Below are positions 17,786 to 27,908 of a stretch of DNA of 64,000 nucleotides, piece after piece (the first letter of the stretch is position 1; each line of letters starts with the position of its first letter). The notes beneath the pieces are model-generated. The model was not told the origin of the DNA and ran no database searches. It worked only from the letters and a program-made list of their open reading frames with translations. The DNA is from an uncultured Tateyamaria sp. (GTDB taxonomy: Bacteria > Pseudomonadota > Alphaproteobacteria > Rhodobacterales > Rhodobacteraceae): NCBI RefSeq assembly GCF_947487805.1, contig NZ_CANKXW010000002.1, positions 434,001 through 498,000 of the forward strand. The letters run 5' to 3'. Made by a program: the position numbers and the translations under genes.

Positions 17786-19132
17786 ATGAAAACCGCATTG
17801 ATCATCCTGGCCGCGGGCAAGGGCACACGGATGAATTCGGACCTGCCCAAGGTTCTGCACCCCATTGCCGGCGCGCCGATGCTGCACCACGCGATGCGCG
17901 CGGGCGCGGTGCTGGACCCTGCGCACACGGTTGTCGTTGCCGGATACGGAGCCGAGGCGGTCGCGGCATCGGTACGCGGCGTCGATCCCACGGCACAGGT
18001 AGTCATTCAGAATGAACAGTTGGGCACCGCCCATGCCGCCGCACAGGCGCGCGAGGCCCTCGCGGGGTTCGACGGGCTGGCCATTGTGCTGTTCGGAGAC
18101 ACGCCCTTTGTCTCGCCCTCGACGCTGGAGGCGCTGGCCGGATCGGCGGCAGACGTCACCGTGCTGGGATTCGAAGCCGCGGATCCCGCGCGCTATGGCC
18201 GGTTGGTGATGAATGGCGATCAGTTGGAGCGCATCGTCGAATTCAAGGACGCTACAGAAGCGGAGCGCGCGATAACGTTGTGCAATTCGGGCGTATTGGC
18301 TGCGCCTGCGCCGCTGCTGTTCGACCTGATCGACGCGGTGGGCAATGACAATGCACAAAACGAATACTACCTCACCGACCTGCCCCGCCTTGCGCGGGCG
18401 CGCGGGCTGTCTGTGGCCGTGGAACGCTGTGCCGAGGCGGAAACGCTGGGCATCAACAGCCGGGCGGAATTGGCGGCGGCGGATGCGCAGTTTCAAGCGA
18501 CGGCCCGTGCGGATCTGATGGAGAGCGGTGTGACGCTGGTGGCGCCGGACACGGTCTATCTGTCGCTGGATACGGTGGTCGGGCGCGATGCGTTGATCGA
18601 GCCGCATGTGGTCTTTGGCCCCGGTGTCACGGTCGAATCGGGGGCCACGATCCGGGCGTTTTCGCATCTGGAAGGCTGTCACGTTTCGCGCGGGGCCATC
18701 GTCGGCCCTTACGCCCGCTTGCGCCCCGGCACGGAACTGGCCGAGGACGTGCGGATCGGGAATTTCGTCGAACTCAAGAACGCGACGCTGGCGCCGGGGG
18801 CCAAGGTCAACCACCTGAGCTATGTGGGCGATGCCAGTATCGGCGAGGCCAGTAATATCGGCGCGGGCACCATCACCTGCAACTATGACGGCGTGATGAA
18901 GCACCGGACCGAGATCGGCGCACGCGCGTTTATCGGGTCGAACACGATGCTGGTGGCCCCTGTGTCCATAGGGGACGAAGCGATGACGGGATCGGGTTCG
19001 GTGATCACATCCGACGTCGAGGACGGCGCGCTGGCCATTGCGCGCGCGCCGCAGGTCGAGAAACCGGGCATGGCCCGCAAATTGTTCGAAATGTTAAAGG
19101 CCAAAAAGGCCAGACAGAGCAGAGGCAGCTAA
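17786..19132 (+). CDS. glmU: Bifunctional GlcNAc-1-P uridyltransferase / GlcN-1-P acetyltransferase
   Basis: 448 aa, making UDP-GlcNAc for peptidoglycan and LPS. The N-terminal pyrophosphorylase domain begins with AAGKGTRMNSDLPKVLH. The C-terminal half is a left-handed beta-helix acetyltransferase with hexapeptide repeats and NHLSYVGDASIGEASNIGAG, GAGTITCNYDG. It ends 1 nt before glmS, so the two enzymes of the amino-sugar pathway are co-transcribed. Confidence 0.97.
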   Translation: MKTALIILAAGKGTRMNSDLPKVLHPIAGAPMLHHAMRAGAVLDPAHTVVVAGYGAEAVAASVRGVDPTAQVVIQNEQLGTAHAAAQAREALAGFDGLAIVLFGDTPFVSPSTLEALAGSAADVTVLGFEAADPARYGRLVMNGDQLERIVEFKDATEAERAITLCNSGVLAAPAPLLFDLIDAVGNDNAQNEYYLTDLPRLARARGLSVAVERCAEAETLGINSRAELAAADAQFQATARADLMESGVTLVAPDTVYLSLDTVVGRDALIEPHVVFGPGVTVESGATIRAFSHLEGCHVSRGAIVGPYARLRPGTELAEDVRIGNFVELKNATLAPGAKVNHLSYVGDASIGEASNIGAGTITCNYDGVMKHRTEIGARAFIGSNTMLVAPVSIGDEAMTGSGSVITSDVEDGALAIARAPQVEKPGMARKLFEMLKAKKARQSRGS

Positions 19133-19133
19133 A

Positions 19134-20954
19134 ATGTGTGGAATTGTTGGGGTCTTGGGCAACCATGAAGTTGCGCCCATCCTTGTCGAAGCCCTGAAAC
19201 GGCTGGAATATCGCGGCTATGACAGTGCGGGCATCGCAACGGTAAACGGCGGCACATTGGGCAGGCGGCGTGCGGTCGGCAAGCTGGCCAATTTGAGCGA
19301 CCGTCTGGTACATGAGCCGCTGGCGGGAAAGGCAGGCATCGGGCACACCCGCTGGGCCACCCATGGCGCGCCGACCGAGGGCAACGCCCATCCCCACCGC
19401 GCCGGGCCCGTGGCGGTTGTGCACAACGGCATCATCGAGAATTTTCGCGAATTGCGGGCCGAGGTGAAGGCCGCAGGGCTCGCGTTTCAGACCGAGACGG
19501 ACACGGAGACCGTCGCGCTGTTGACGCAACTTTACATGGATCAGGGGCTGGCGCCCGCCGAGGCGGCGTTCAAGACGCTCGACCGGTTGGACGGCGCGTT
19601 CGCACTGGCGTTCCTGTTCGATGGTGAGGATGACCTGATCGTTGCTGCGCGCAAAGGATCACCGCTGGCCATCGGCCATGGGGATGGCGAGATGTTTGTC
19701 GGGTCGGATGCGATCGCGCTGGCGCCGCTCACCGATCGGATCACATACCTGGAGGAAGGCGACCGCGCGATTGTCACACGCGCGGGCGTCGAGATCCGCG
19801 ATGCAAACGGCACCCTTGCCAACCGCGCCATGCGCCAGATCCAGATCGACGCCGCGCGCGTCGACAAGGCCGGGCACAAACACTTCATGGCCAAGGAGAT
19901 TGCCGAACAGCCCGTCGTGCTGGGTAATACGCTGGCCAATTACCTGGGCGCGGACGGGTCCATCTCCCTGCCCGGTGCAGGGATTGACTTCTCCAAGATC
20001 GACCGGCTGACAATGGTGGCTTGTGGCACGGCCTATTATGCTTGCCTGACCGCGAAATACTGGTTCGAACAGATCGCCCGCCTGCCCGTCGAAGTCGATG
20101 TGGCGTCTGAATTCCGGTACCGCGAACCACCTGTGTCGCCCGGGACGCTGGCCCTGTTCGTCAGCCAATCGGGTGAAACGGCCGACACGCTGGCCGCGCT
20201 GCGCTATTGCGAGGGCAAGGCGGACAAGATCGTGTCGGTGATCAATGTCCCCGAAAGCTCGATTGCCCGCGAGAGCGATCTGGCGCTGCCGATCCATGCC
20301 GGTGTCGAGGTCGGCGTGGCGTCGACCAAGGCGTTTACTTGCCAGTTGACGGTGCTCTTGCTGCTGGTGTTGCAGGCCGCCCATGCGCGCGGCACGCTGA
20401 CAGATGAGGCCTATGCGGATCACATCTCTGCGGTGCGTGGATTGCCTGCGCTGATCAACCTCGGGATTGAGCAAAGCGATAAGATGCAGTCGACTGCACG
20501 CAAGCTGGCAGAGGCCCGCGACATCCTGTTCCTGGGCCGCGGGGTGATGTATCCCTTGGCACTAGAAGGCGCTCTAAAACTGAAAGAAATCAGCTATATA
20601 CACGCCGAAGCTTATGCGTCAGGTGAACTCAAGCATGGCCCCATCGCCCTCATCGACAAACATGTGCCTGTGGTCGTGATGGCCCCGCGCGACCCGCTGT
20701 TCGACAAGACCGTGTCAAACATGCAGGAAGTGATGGCGCGCAAGGGCAAGGTGGTGCTGATCTCGGATGCGGCCGGTCTGGAAGCGGCCGGAGAGGAGGT
20801 GTGGTCGCAGATCAAGATGCCCAGCTGTTCCGATCTGGTGGCCCCCATTCTCTATGCGGTACCTGCGCAGCTGCTGGCCTATCACACCGCGGTGGCCAAG
20901 GGCACGGATGTGGACCAGCCGCGTAACCTCGCCAAGTCGGTCACGGTCGAGTGA
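19134..20954 (+). CDS. glmS: Glutamine-fructose-6-phosphate aminotransferase (isomerizing)
   Basis: 606 aa, the normal length. MCGIVGVLG places the nucleophilic cysteine of the class II glutaminase domain at position 2. GHTRWATHGAPTEGNAHPH follows, then two SIS sugar-isomerase domains (ACGTAYYAC; SQSGETADT) and the C-terminal KSVTVE. Produces glucosamine-6-phosphate, feeding GlmM and GlmU. No glmS ribozyme is expected or seen; it follows glmU by one base. Confidence 0.97.
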   Translation: MCGIVGVLGNHEVAPILVEALKRLEYRGYDSAGIATVNGGTLGRRRAVGKLANLSDRLVHEPLAGKAGIGHTRWATHGAPTEGNAHPHRAGPVAVVHNGIIENFRELRAEVKAAGLAFQTETDTETVALLTQLYMDQGLAPAEAAFKTLDRLDGAFALAFLFDGEDDLIVAARKGSPLAIGHGDGEMFVGSDAIALAPLTDRITYLEEGDRAIVTRAGVEIRDANGTLANRAMRQIQIDAARVDKAGHKHFMAKEIAEQPVVLGNTLANYLGADGSISLPGAGIDFSKIDRLTMVACGTAYYACLTAKYWFEQIARLPVEVDVASEFRYREPPVSPGTLALFVSQSGETADTLAALRYCEGKADKIVSVINVPESSIARESDLALPIHAGVEVGVASTKAFTCQLTVLLLLVLQAAHARGTLTDEAYADHISAVRGLPALINLGIEQSDKMQSTARKLAEARDILFLGRGVMYPLALEGALKLKEISYIHAEAYASGELKHGPIALIDKHVPVVVMAPRDPLFDKTVSNMQEVMARKGKVVLISDAAGLEAAGEEVWSQIKMPSCSDLVAPILYAVPAQLLAYHTAVAKGTDVDQPRNLAKSVTVE

Positions 20955-21631
20955 CGCCCGAAGCCGCCCTTGCCGAGATTGCGGCACACGGCGATGCGGA
21001 GCGCGCTGCCGGGGCGCGGGCCTATCACAAGTCCAAGCGCACCCATCTGGGTGTGCCCAATCCTGTTCTGAACGACTTGACCAAGGGTTGGCGGCAGACG
21101 CTGGATGTGCCCGAGCGCGTGGCAATGGCGGACGGGCTGTGGCGCACGGATGTGTACGAGGCGCGGCTGGCGGCTGCCAAGCTGCTGACGCAGGCGCGCA
21201 TCCGTCCCGACGATGCGGCCTGGCGCCTGATCGCCGGTTGGGTGCCCGATTTCGACAGTTGGGCCATCGCCGATCACGCCTGCATGGCCGGGCAGAAACG
21301 GCTGGTGGCTGATCCCGCACGTCTGGACGAGGTCGAGGCGTGGACCCGGTCGGACCATCTGTGGACCCGGCGCGCGGCCCTCGTCATCACCCTGCCCTGG
21401 ACCAAACAGAATTTCCCAAAGGACCACGAGATCGCCGCGCGCGAACGGGTGCTGGGCTGGGCCGCGGGATATGTGTCGGATCACCAGTGGTTCATACAGA
21501 AAGCTGTCGCGTGGTGGGTGCGCGAGCTGGGCAAGCACGATGTGCCGCGCGCGCGGGCGTTTCTGGACGCGCATGGCGCGGGCATGAAACCCTTTGCCGC
21601 GCGCGAGGCGGCAAAGTACCTCGCCGATTAA
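20951..21631 (+). CDS. DNA alkylation repair protein (AlkD-like HEAT-repeat glycosylase)
   Basis: 226 aa, all-helical, of the AlkD/DNA alkylation repair family: [20 protein letters not shown] near the N-terminus, then [10 protein letters not shown]-type HEAT helices and [12 protein letters not shown], where the conserved Trp-Thr-Arg-Arg region contributes DNA-base recognition. Predicted to remove N3- or N7-alkylated purines. The GTG start overlaps the glmS stop (GTGA), so it rides in the glm operon. Its 3' end overlaps the convergent lipoprotein gene by 4 nt. Confidence 0.85.
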   Translation: MTPEAALAEIAAHGDAERAAGARAYHKSKRTHLGVPNPVLNDLTKGWRQTLDVPERVAMADGLWRTDVYEARLAAAKLLTQARIRPDDAAWRLIAGWVPDFDSWAIADHACMAGQKRLVADPARLDEVEAWTRSDHLWTRRAALVITLPWTKQNFPKDHEIAARERVLGWAAGYVSDHQWFIQKAVAWWVRELGKHDVPRARAFLDAHGAGMKPFAAREAAKYLAD

Positions 21632-22068
21632 CCTGCGAGCACGTCAACCTCGGGCAGACCGGTCAGGGGCGCGCCAAGGGCCTGCATCGCCGCCAACGAC
21701 AGGCGGCTGCCTGCGGTGCGCGGCGCATCGATGGGGATCAGGGTCACCGCGACCGTCTTGCCCGTGTCGGGATAGTATACCTGCCCTGCCCGTTCGGACG
21801 TCACCAGCGGCGTTTTAAGCCACAGGCCCGGCTCGGCGGCATTGCCAAGAGAGGCGATGGTGCGGCCCAGCGTGCCCACAGACACCTCGTCCGGTGGCGG
21901 GGTCGGATCGGCGATGCCGGGGGCTGCATCCGCCGGGCGGGCCTGCGGACGGGTGGGCGTGCCTGTCGAGAAATCGGGCGGCGCCGCTGCGGTCTCTGGC
22001 GCGGTTGCGCGCGGTTCCATCAGGCCACACCCGGCCACACTCAGTACACAGATCAAAAGCAGTCTCAT
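21628..22068 (-). CDS. Small putative lipoprotein
   Basis: 146 aa with a type II signal peptide: [14 protein letters not shown], lipobox VAGC with the lipidated Cys at position 14. A Pro/Ala/Thr-rich linker follows, then a compact C-terminal domain ([17 protein letters not shown] onward) containing [15 protein letters not shown]. No family recognised; the tail resembles uncharacterised roseobacter lipoproteins. The chosen ATG gives the short signal peptide; a start 17 codons earlier would spoil it. Divergent from moaA. Confidence 0.75.
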   Translation of the reverse strand: MRLLLICVLSVAGCGLMEPRATAPETAAAPPDFSTGTPTRPQARPADAAPGIADPTPPPDEVSVGTLGRTIASLGNAAEPGLWLKTPLVTSERAGQVYYPDTGKTVAVTLIPIDAPRTAGSRLSLAAMQALGAPLTGLPEVDVLAG

Positions 22069-22146
22069 GCCGCACAGCATAGCGGGGGCAATTTGGCGCG
22101 CAATGCCCCTTGCGGCCACCGGCCAGCCACCCTACCACTTTGGGCT

Positions 22147-23154
22147 ATGACAGCGCCCCTGATTGATCCGTTTCAACGTGCCATCACCTATCTTCGCGTG
22201 TCGGTGACCGACCGCTGCGATTTTCGCTGCGTGTATTGCATGTCCGAGAACATGACGTTCCTGCCGAAGAAGGAATTGCTGACCCTCGAGGAACTGGACC
22301 GCATGTGTTCGACCTTTGTGGGTCTGGGCGTGGAAAAGCTGCGGATCACGGGCGGTGAACCGCTGGTGCGGCGGGACATCATGACATTTTTCAACAGCAT
22401 GGGTCGGCATCTGGAGGCGGGCACGCTGAAGGAGCTGACGCTGACCACCAATGGCAGCCAGCTCGAACGCTTTGCCACCGACCTCTATGCCGCTGGGGTG
22501 CGGCGAGTGAATGTGTCGCTGGACACTTTGGATGAGACCAAGTTCGCGGATATTACCCGCTGGGGCCGCCTGCCCCAGGTGCTGCGCGGTGTGGATGCCG
22601 CACTGGCTGCCGGGCTGCGGGTCAAGATCAATGCTGTGGCGCTCAAGGGGTTCAACGAGGACGAGCTGGAGACCATCACCGCGTGGTGCGCCGAACGGGA
22701 CATGGACCTGACCTGGATCGAAGTGATGCCCATGGGCGATATCGGCAACGAAGACCGACTGGGTCAATACTGGTCGCTCAAGGATGTCCGCGCCCGCTAT
22801 GCCGAAAGCTATACAGTCACCGATCTGGCCGAACGCACGGGCGGGCCTGCGCGCTATGTCCGGCTGGAGGAGACCGGGCAGAAGATCGGCTTCATCACGC
22901 CGCTCAGCCATAATTTCTGCGAGAGCTGCAACAGGGTGCGGATCACGTGCACCGGTGAGATCTATATGTGTCTGGGCCAAGAGGACATGGCGGATCTGCG
23001 CGCGCCGTTGCGGGCGCATCCCACGGACAACCAACCGCTCGAAGATGCGATACGTGCGGCCATCACGCTCAAACCCAAAGGCCATGATTTCGACTATTCC
23101 CGCCAGCGGCTGGACGGTCAGATGCCGCGCCACATGAGCCATACAGGCGGTTGA
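22147..23154 (+). CDS. moaA: GTP 3',8-cyclase (molybdenum cofactor synthesis protein A)
   Basis: 335 aa radical-SAM enzyme that rearranges GTP in the first step of molybdopterin synthesis. The SAM-cluster cysteines are Cys24, Cys28 and Cys31 (CDFRCVYC). A second 4Fe-4S site is marked by [16 protein letters not shown] near residue 258. The protein ends in the conserved Gly-Gly needed for activity (SHTGG). The ATG at 22147 fits the family N-terminus. WaaA follows after 4 nt. Confidence 0.96.
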   Translation: MTAPLIDPFQRAITYLRVSVTDRCDFRCVYCMSENMTFLPKKELLTLEELDRMCSTFVGLGVEKLRITGGEPLVRRDIMTFFNSMGRHLEAGTLKELTLTTNGSQLERFATDLYAAGVRRVNVSLDTLDETKFADITRWGRLPQVLRGVDAALAAGLRVKINAVALKGFNEDELETITAWCAERDMDLTWIEVMPMGDIGNEDRLGQYWSLKDVRARYAESYTVTDLAERTGGPARYVRLEETGQKIGFITPLSHNFCESCNRVRITCTGEIYMCLGQEDMADLRAPLRAHPTDNQPLEDAIRAAITLKPKGHDFDYSRQRLDGQMPRHMSHTGG

Positions 23155-23158
23155 GCCG

Positions 23159-24454
23159 GTGCGGCCCACGGCGCTGTTCCACCTTTACCGCGCGTTGGCA
23201 GCACTTGCCCTGCCCTTTGCCGCGCGCCAAGTCGTGAACAAGTTGCGCCGGGCAGGCGTCAGCATTGACCGGGCGCATGAGCGGCTGGGCCATGCCACTG
23301 CGCGGCGGTCCTATGGCCCGTTGGTCTGGTGCCATGGCGCAAGTGTGGGCGAGGCCAAGTCCGTCCTGCCCGTGATGGCGCGGATGGCACGGGATTATCC
23401 CGACATCCAGCTGCTGCTGACCTCGGGCACGGCAACATCCGCCGAGGCCGTGGGCCCGCGTTTGCCTACCGGTGCGGTGCACCAGTTCGGGCCGCTGGAC
23501 GGGCGCGGCCCGCTGGATCGGTTCCTGAAACACTGGCGGCCCGATGCCTGCGTGCTGGTGGAATCCGAGCTGTGGCCGAACCTGCTCGACCAATGCGCAC
23601 GGCGCGAGATCCCCGTGGCGCTGCTCAATGCGCGCCTGTCGGACAAGAGCGCGCAAGGTTGGAAACGGTTTCCGGGCACGGCGGCCTATGTGCTGCGGGG
23701 GATCCGCATGGCACATTGTCAGGACCAGCGCAGCCGCGATCACCTGCGCGACATGGGCGTGGGTGCGGCGACGCGCGGGGTGAACCTCAAATCCATCATC
23801 GGGCCTGTGTCTGTTCCGCGGACCGAGCTAGAGGCGGCGCGTTCCGGTTTGTCGAACCGGCCGATTTGGGTCGCGGCCTCGACCCATCCGGGCGAGGAAG
23901 AGGTCGTTCTGGCCGCGCACAAGGCGGTGCTGGCGCAACATCCCGGTCTGTGCCTTGTGCTTGTGCCGCGCCATCCGGACCGCGCGCCCGGTATCCTGTC
24001 GCTGATCAAGGCCGCGGGTCTGTCGGTGTCCCGGCGCAGCACCGGGAACAGTCTGGCGGACGGGTCGCAGGTCTATCTGGCCGATACGATGGGCGAGACG
24101 GATCTGTGGTATGCGCTGAGCCCGGTGGTCTTTCTGGGCGGATCGTTGTCGGATGTGGGCGGGCATACGCCGTTTGAACCTGCGGCGGCGCATTGTGCGA
24201 TCCTGCACGGGCCGCACTATGCCAATTTTGCCGAAAGCTATGCCGCTTTTCAGGCGGCGGATGCGAGTGTTCAGATCGAGGATGCCGCTGCTATGTCACA
24301 GACTTTGGATATGCTCCTGACCCATCCAAGCCGGGCCGCGCAGCTGGCGGCCAATGCGCGCCCACTGGTCGACAAGGGCGATGCGGCCCTTGACCGTCTG
24401 GTCGCCGACATCGCGGATTTGGCGCAAGAGCACGCGGAGAACCGGCATGGTTGA
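23159..24454 (+). CDS. waaA: 3-deoxy-D-manno-octulosonic acid (Kdo) transferase
   Basis: 431 aa from a GTG start 4 nt after moaA. Transfers Kdo from CMP-Kdo to lipid A at the inner membrane. An N-terminal hydrophobic helix (LFHLYRALAALALPFA) is followed by WCHGASVGEAKSVLPV with the catalytic Glu, VESELWPNLL, and the C-terminal nucleotide-sugar-binding FLGGSLSDVGGHTPFEPAA. Overlaps the next glycosyltransferase by 8 nt, forming an LPS-core pair. Confidence 0.94.
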   Translation: MRPTALFHLYRALAALALPFAARQVVNKLRRAGVSIDRAHERLGHATARRSYGPLVWCHGASVGEAKSVLPVMARMARDYPDIQLLLTSGTATSAEAVGPRLPTGAVHQFGPLDGRGPLDRFLKHWRPDACVLVESELWPNLLDQCARREIPVALLNARLSDKSAQGWKRFPGTAAYVLRGIRMAHCQDQRSRDHLRDMGVGAATRGVNLKSIIGPVSVPRTELEAARSGLSNRPIWVAASTHPGEEEVVLAAHKAVLAQHPGLCLVLVPRHPDRAPGILSLIKAAGLSVSRRSTGNSLADGSQVYLADTMGETDLWYALSPVVFLGGSLSDVGGHTPFEPAAAHCAILHGPHYANFAESYAAFQAADASVQIEDAAAMSQTLDMLLTHPSRAAQLAANARPLVDKGDAALDRLVADIADLAQEHAENRHG

Positions 24455-25499
24455 TCTGGCGGATATCGACGTGATTGCGCCGAATTTCAAACGCCGCCTG
24501 TCGGGGGTGACCTCGACCGTGATCCGGCTGGTGCCGTTGCAAGCGGAGCAAATGGCCATCACCGCCTGCGCGCCGGAGATGCCCGAGCATGTGCCCAATG
24601 TGGCGTGGCCCGCCCTGTTGCGCATGTCGCGGGCGGGGCCAAGGGGCGCGCGCGTCTGGCACGCGCGCCGCAATGTCGAGATGATCGCGGGGCTGGCACT
24701 GAAACGGCTCTTGGGCAAGCGGCTCAAGCTGCTGTTTACCTCCGCCAGCCAGCGGGCGCACACGGGCCTGACCAAGGCGTTGATTGCCCGCATGGACGCG
24801 GTGATTGCCACCTCGGCCAAGACGGCCGCCTATCTGGAGCGGCCCGCCACGGTCATCCACCACGGTATCGACACGGACACCTTCGCCCCGACCCCGGACA
24901 AGGCCGCACTCAAGCGCGCCTTGGGCCTGCCGCCCGGTCCGCTCTTGGGGTGTTTCGGGCGCATCCGGGCACAAAAGGGCACGGACGTCTTTGTCGACGC
25001 GATGATCTCGGTGCTGCAATCCCACGGCGATGCGGCGGGCATCGTGATGGGCCGCGCGGTAGACAAGGATCAGGCGTTTCTGGAGGATCTGCGCGCCCGC
25101 GTCACCGCCGCCGGTATGGCCGACCGTATCCTGTTTCTGCCCGAAGTGCCGGTGTGGAAGACGCCGGAATTCTATCAGGCGCTCGACATCTATATCGCGC
25201 CGCAACGCTGGGAAGGGTTCGGCCTGACGCCGTTGGAGGCGATGGCCTGCGGCGCGCCAGCCATTGCAACACGCGTCGGTGCCTTTGAAGAACTGATCGT
25301 GGATGGTGAAACCGGCACACTGATCGACGCGGGCGATGTGGACCAGATGGTGGCGGCGGCGAATGCGTTGCTGTCCGACCCGGCACAATTGGCCGCATGG
25401 TCGGCAAATGCCCGCCGCCACATGGTCGACCGGTTCCAGCTGTCGCAGGAGGCCGAGGCGATCATGGCGATCTACCGCAACCTGCTGGCCAAGGGCTGA
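24447..25499 (+). CDS. Glycosyltransferase family 1-type, probable LPS core transferase
   Basis: 350 aa GT-B fold enzyme. The C-terminal domain begins near PGPLLGCFGRIRAQKGTDVF and includes the GT4 signature EGFGLTPLEAMACGAP with its Glu pair. Overlap with waaA suggests addition of the first core sugar (LpcC-like mannosyltransferase) onto Kdo; the sugar is inferred from context. Ends 12 bp from the convergent M20 gene. Confidence 0.88.
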   Translation: MVDLADIDVIAPNFKRRLSGVTSTVIRLVPLQAEQMAITACAPEMPEHVPNVAWPALLRMSRAGPRGARVWHARRNVEMIAGLALKRLLGKRLKLLFTSASQRAHTGLTKALIARMDAVIATSAKTAAYLERPATVIHHGIDTDTFAPTPDKAALKRALGLPPGPLLGCFGRIRAQKGTDVFVDAMISVLQSHGDAAGIVMGRAVDKDQAFLEDLRARVTAAGMADRILFLPEVPVWKTPEFYQALDIYIAPQRWEGFGLTPLEAMACGAPAIATRVGAFEELIVDGETGTLIDAGDVDQMVAAANALLSDPAQLAAWSANARRHMVDRFQLSQEAEAIMAIYRNLLAKG

Positions 25500-25511
25500 C
25501 GCGCGCGCCGC

Positions 25512-26678
25512 TCAGGACGCCGCAGGCATCCGCTGTTCCACGATCTCGGCCCACCACGAGCATCCCGCGGGAATCGCGTCGTCGTTGAAGTTGTATTCGG
25601 GGTGGTGCACCATTGCGGTGTCGCCATTGCCCACGAGGATGTATGCGCCGGGCCGTTCTTCGAGCATGAATGCGAAATCCTCGCCCCCCATGACCAGCGG
25701 TGCCTCGTCACACTGGCCCGACACAGACCGCGCAACATCGGCGGCAAAGGCTGTCTGTTCGTCGTGGTTGACCATGACCGGATAGTTGCGCTGGTAATCG
25801 ACCCGCGCCACCCCGCCAAAGGTCGTGGCAATGCCTTCGCAGATCTCGACCACGCGTTTTTCCGCCAGATCGCGCATCTCTGCGGTCATGGTGCGGACGG
25901 TGCCCATGATCTGCACCTTTTGCGGGATCACGTTGAACGCCTTGGAGGAGGTTTCAAAGGAGGTGATCGACACCACGATGCGGTCGATGGGATCAGCATT
26001 CCGGCTGACGATGGATTGCAGTGCAGTCACGGCATGGGACGCCATCAGGGTGGTGTCGATCGTCTCCTGAGGTTTGGCCGCGTGCCCGCCCAGCCCCTCG
26101 AATTCGATCTCCAGCAGGTCAGTCGCGGCAAAGAACGGCCCCGGCCGGATTGCGAATTCACCGACGGGCCGGCCGGGCCAGTTATGCATGCCATAAACTT
26201 CCTGAATGCCCCAGCGGTCCATCATGCCGTCATTGCACATCTCGCGCCCACCGCCGCCGCCCTCTTCGGCGGGTTGAAAGATCACCACGACCGTTCCGTC
26301 GAAATTGCGTGTCTCTGCCAGGTATTGCGCGGCCCCCAGCAACATCGCGGTGTGGCCGTCATGGCCGCAGGCGTGCATGGCGTTGGGGGTTTGCGAGGCA
26401 TAGTCCACGCCCGTCTGTTCATGGATCGGCAGCGCGTCCATGTCCGCGCGTAGCCCGATGACCTTGCCGCTTGTGTCGCTCTTGCCTTTGATCACCCCGA
26501 CGACGCCCGTGCGCCCGATGCCCTCGACCACTTCCTCGCAGCCGAAATCGCGCAGTTTTTCCGCCACCAGCGCACTGGTACGATGGGTTTCGAACAGAAT
26601 TTCGGGGTGTTGGTGGATGTCGCGACGCCATGCGGTGATATCAGCATGCAGGTCTGCGAAACGGTTCTTTATCGGCAT
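25512..26678 (-). CDS. M20D-family amidohydrolase (hippurate hydrolase-like)
   Basis: 388 aa metallopeptidase-fold enzyme cleaving an N-acyl-amino acid amide bond. HACGHDGHTAMLLGAA holds the Cys/His metal ligands, PAEEGGGGGREM the catalytic Glu-Glu, and GGEDFAFML the C-terminal metal region. It is last in a minus-strand run with a paralogue directly upstream (24 nt). Which acyl-amino acid it uses cannot be read; context implies substrates imported by the adjacent peptide transporter. Confidence 0.9.
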   Translation of the reverse strand: MPIKNRFADLHADITAWRRDIHQHPEILFETHRTSALVAEKLRDFGCEEVVEGIGRTGVVGVIKGKSDTSGKVIGLRADMDALPIHEQTGVDYASQTPNAMHACGHDGHTAMLLGAAQYLAETRNFDGTVVVIFQPAEEGGGGGREMCNDGMMDRWGIQEVYGMHNWPGRPVGEFAIRPGPFFAATDLLEIEFEGLGGHAAKPQETIDTTLMASHAVTALQSIVSRNADPIDRIVVSITSFETSSKAFNVIPQKVQIMGTVRTMTAEMRDLAEKRVVEICEGIATTFGGVARVDYQRNYPVMVNHDEQTAFAADVARSVSGQCDEAPLVMGGEDFAFMLEERPGAYILVGNGDTAMVHHPEYNFNDDAIPAGCSWWAEIVEQRMPAAS

Positions 26679-26702
26679 CTGTCGAGGTCCTTCTTGGGGT
26701 GT

Positions 26703-27869
26703 TTATTGCGCGGGCATGCGTTGTTCGACCAGTTCGACGAACCAGCTGCACCCGGCGGGGATCGCGTCATCGTCAAACCGGTAAGCCGGGTGGTGCAGCA
26801 TGCCATTGTCGCCATTGCCCAGCATGATGTAGGCGCCGGGCCGCGCCTCGAGCATATAGGAGAAATCCTCGGCCGCCATGATGGGCGGCGTGTCGGTGAT
26901 CACGTCGCCCGCGACGGCGCGCGCGGCGGCGGCGGCATATTCGGTTTCATCCGGGTGGTTTACCGTCACGGGATAGCCGCGGGTATAGGTTACCTCGGCC
27001 ACGCATCCATAGGCATCGGCAGTGGCTTGGGCGATCTTCTTGACCCGCGCCTCCATCATGTCGCGGACCGCCCCGTCCAGTGCCCGCACCGTGCCCGTCA
27101 TGCGTGTCACCTGCGGGATGACATTATGTGTGTCCACGTCCGAATGCAGAGCACAGACCGAGACCACCGCAGCGTGCAGCGGATCGACATTGCGGCTGGT
27201 GATGCTTTGCAAGCCGAGGATGATATGCGCCGCCGTCACGTTGGGATCGAGCGCCTCGTGCGGGGCTGCGGCATGGCCGCCCTTGCCCGTCACGTGCACC
27301 TCGAACTCATCCGCCGAGGCCAAGAGAGGCCCGGTGCGGATCGCGAACTGTCCCGTGGGCAGGCCGGGCATGTTATGCAACCCGTAGACCTCCTGCACGC
27401 CCCATTTGTCCATCACGCCTTCATTGACCATCTCGCGGCCGCCGCCACCGCCTTCTTCGGCCGGCTGGAACAGCAGCACGACCGTGCCGTCAAAATTGCG
27501 CGTCTCCGCCAGGTATTGCGCGGCTCCCAGCAGGATCGACGTGTGCCCGTCATGGCCGCAGGCGTGCATGACGCCGGGTGATGTGGAGGTGAATGCAACA
27601 CCCGACGCCTCGAGAATGGGCAAGGCATCCATATCCGCCCGCAGGCCCACTACACGTCCCTTGGTGTCCGTGCGCCCGCGGATGACCGCGACAATGCCGG
27701 TCTGTGCCACCCCGGTCTCGATCTCGTCCACGCCGATCTCGCGCAGCTTGGTCGCGACAAAGGCGGCGGTCTCGTGCTCTTCAAACCCAAGTTCGGGATT
27801 GGCATGAAGATGATGCCGCCAGCCGGTGATTTCGGCATGGGTTTCGGCCAGTCGGTTCTTGATCGGCAT
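26703..27869 (-). CDS. M20D-family amidohydrolase, tandem paralogue
   Basis: 388 aa, the same length and start (MPIKNR) as its downstream neighbour and clearly a tandem duplicate. It carries HACGHDGHTSILLGAA, PAEEGGGGGREM and AAEDFSYMLEARPGAY. The second-domain loops differ (HVTGKGGHAAAPHEALDPNV versus FEGLGGHAAKPQETIDTT), suggesting divergent substrates. The ATG nine codons into the longest frame was chosen because both paralogues then align. Likely hydrolase of N-acyl amino acids or hippurate-like compounds. Confidence 0.9.
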   Translation of the reverse strand: MPIKNRLAETHAEITGWRHHLHANPELGFEEHETAAFVATKLREIGVDEIETGVAQTGIVAVIRGRTDTKGRVVGLRADMDALPILEASGVAFTSTSPGVMHACGHDGHTSILLGAAQYLAETRNFDGTVVLLFQPAEEGGGGGREMVNEGVMDKWGVQEVYGLHNMPGLPTGQFAIRTGPLLASADEFEVHVTGKGGHAAAPHEALDPNVTAAHIILGLQSITSRNVDPLHAAVVSVCALHSDVDTHNVIPQVTRMTGTVRALDGAVRDMMEARVKKIAQATADAYGCVAEVTYTRGYPVTVNHPDETEYAAAAARAVAGDVITDTPPIMAAEDFSYMLEARPGAYIMLGNGDNGMLHHPAYRFDDDAIPAGCSWFVELVEQRMPAQ

Positions 27870-27908
27870 CTCGGGCGTCCTTTCGAGGGGCTGCATCGGG
27901 GGTACGGG

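Noticed and set aside
17684-18904. Long open frame antisense to glmU (minus strand)
   Set aside because: Covers glmU exactly, with the Arg/His/Gln-rich composition typical of antisense frames in GC-rich DNA; no family resemblance.
21340-22146. N-terminal extension of moaA
   Set aside because: The frame is open but MoaA begins at 22147 with a normal length; the upstream part overlaps AlkD and the lipoprotein gene and is unrelated to the family.
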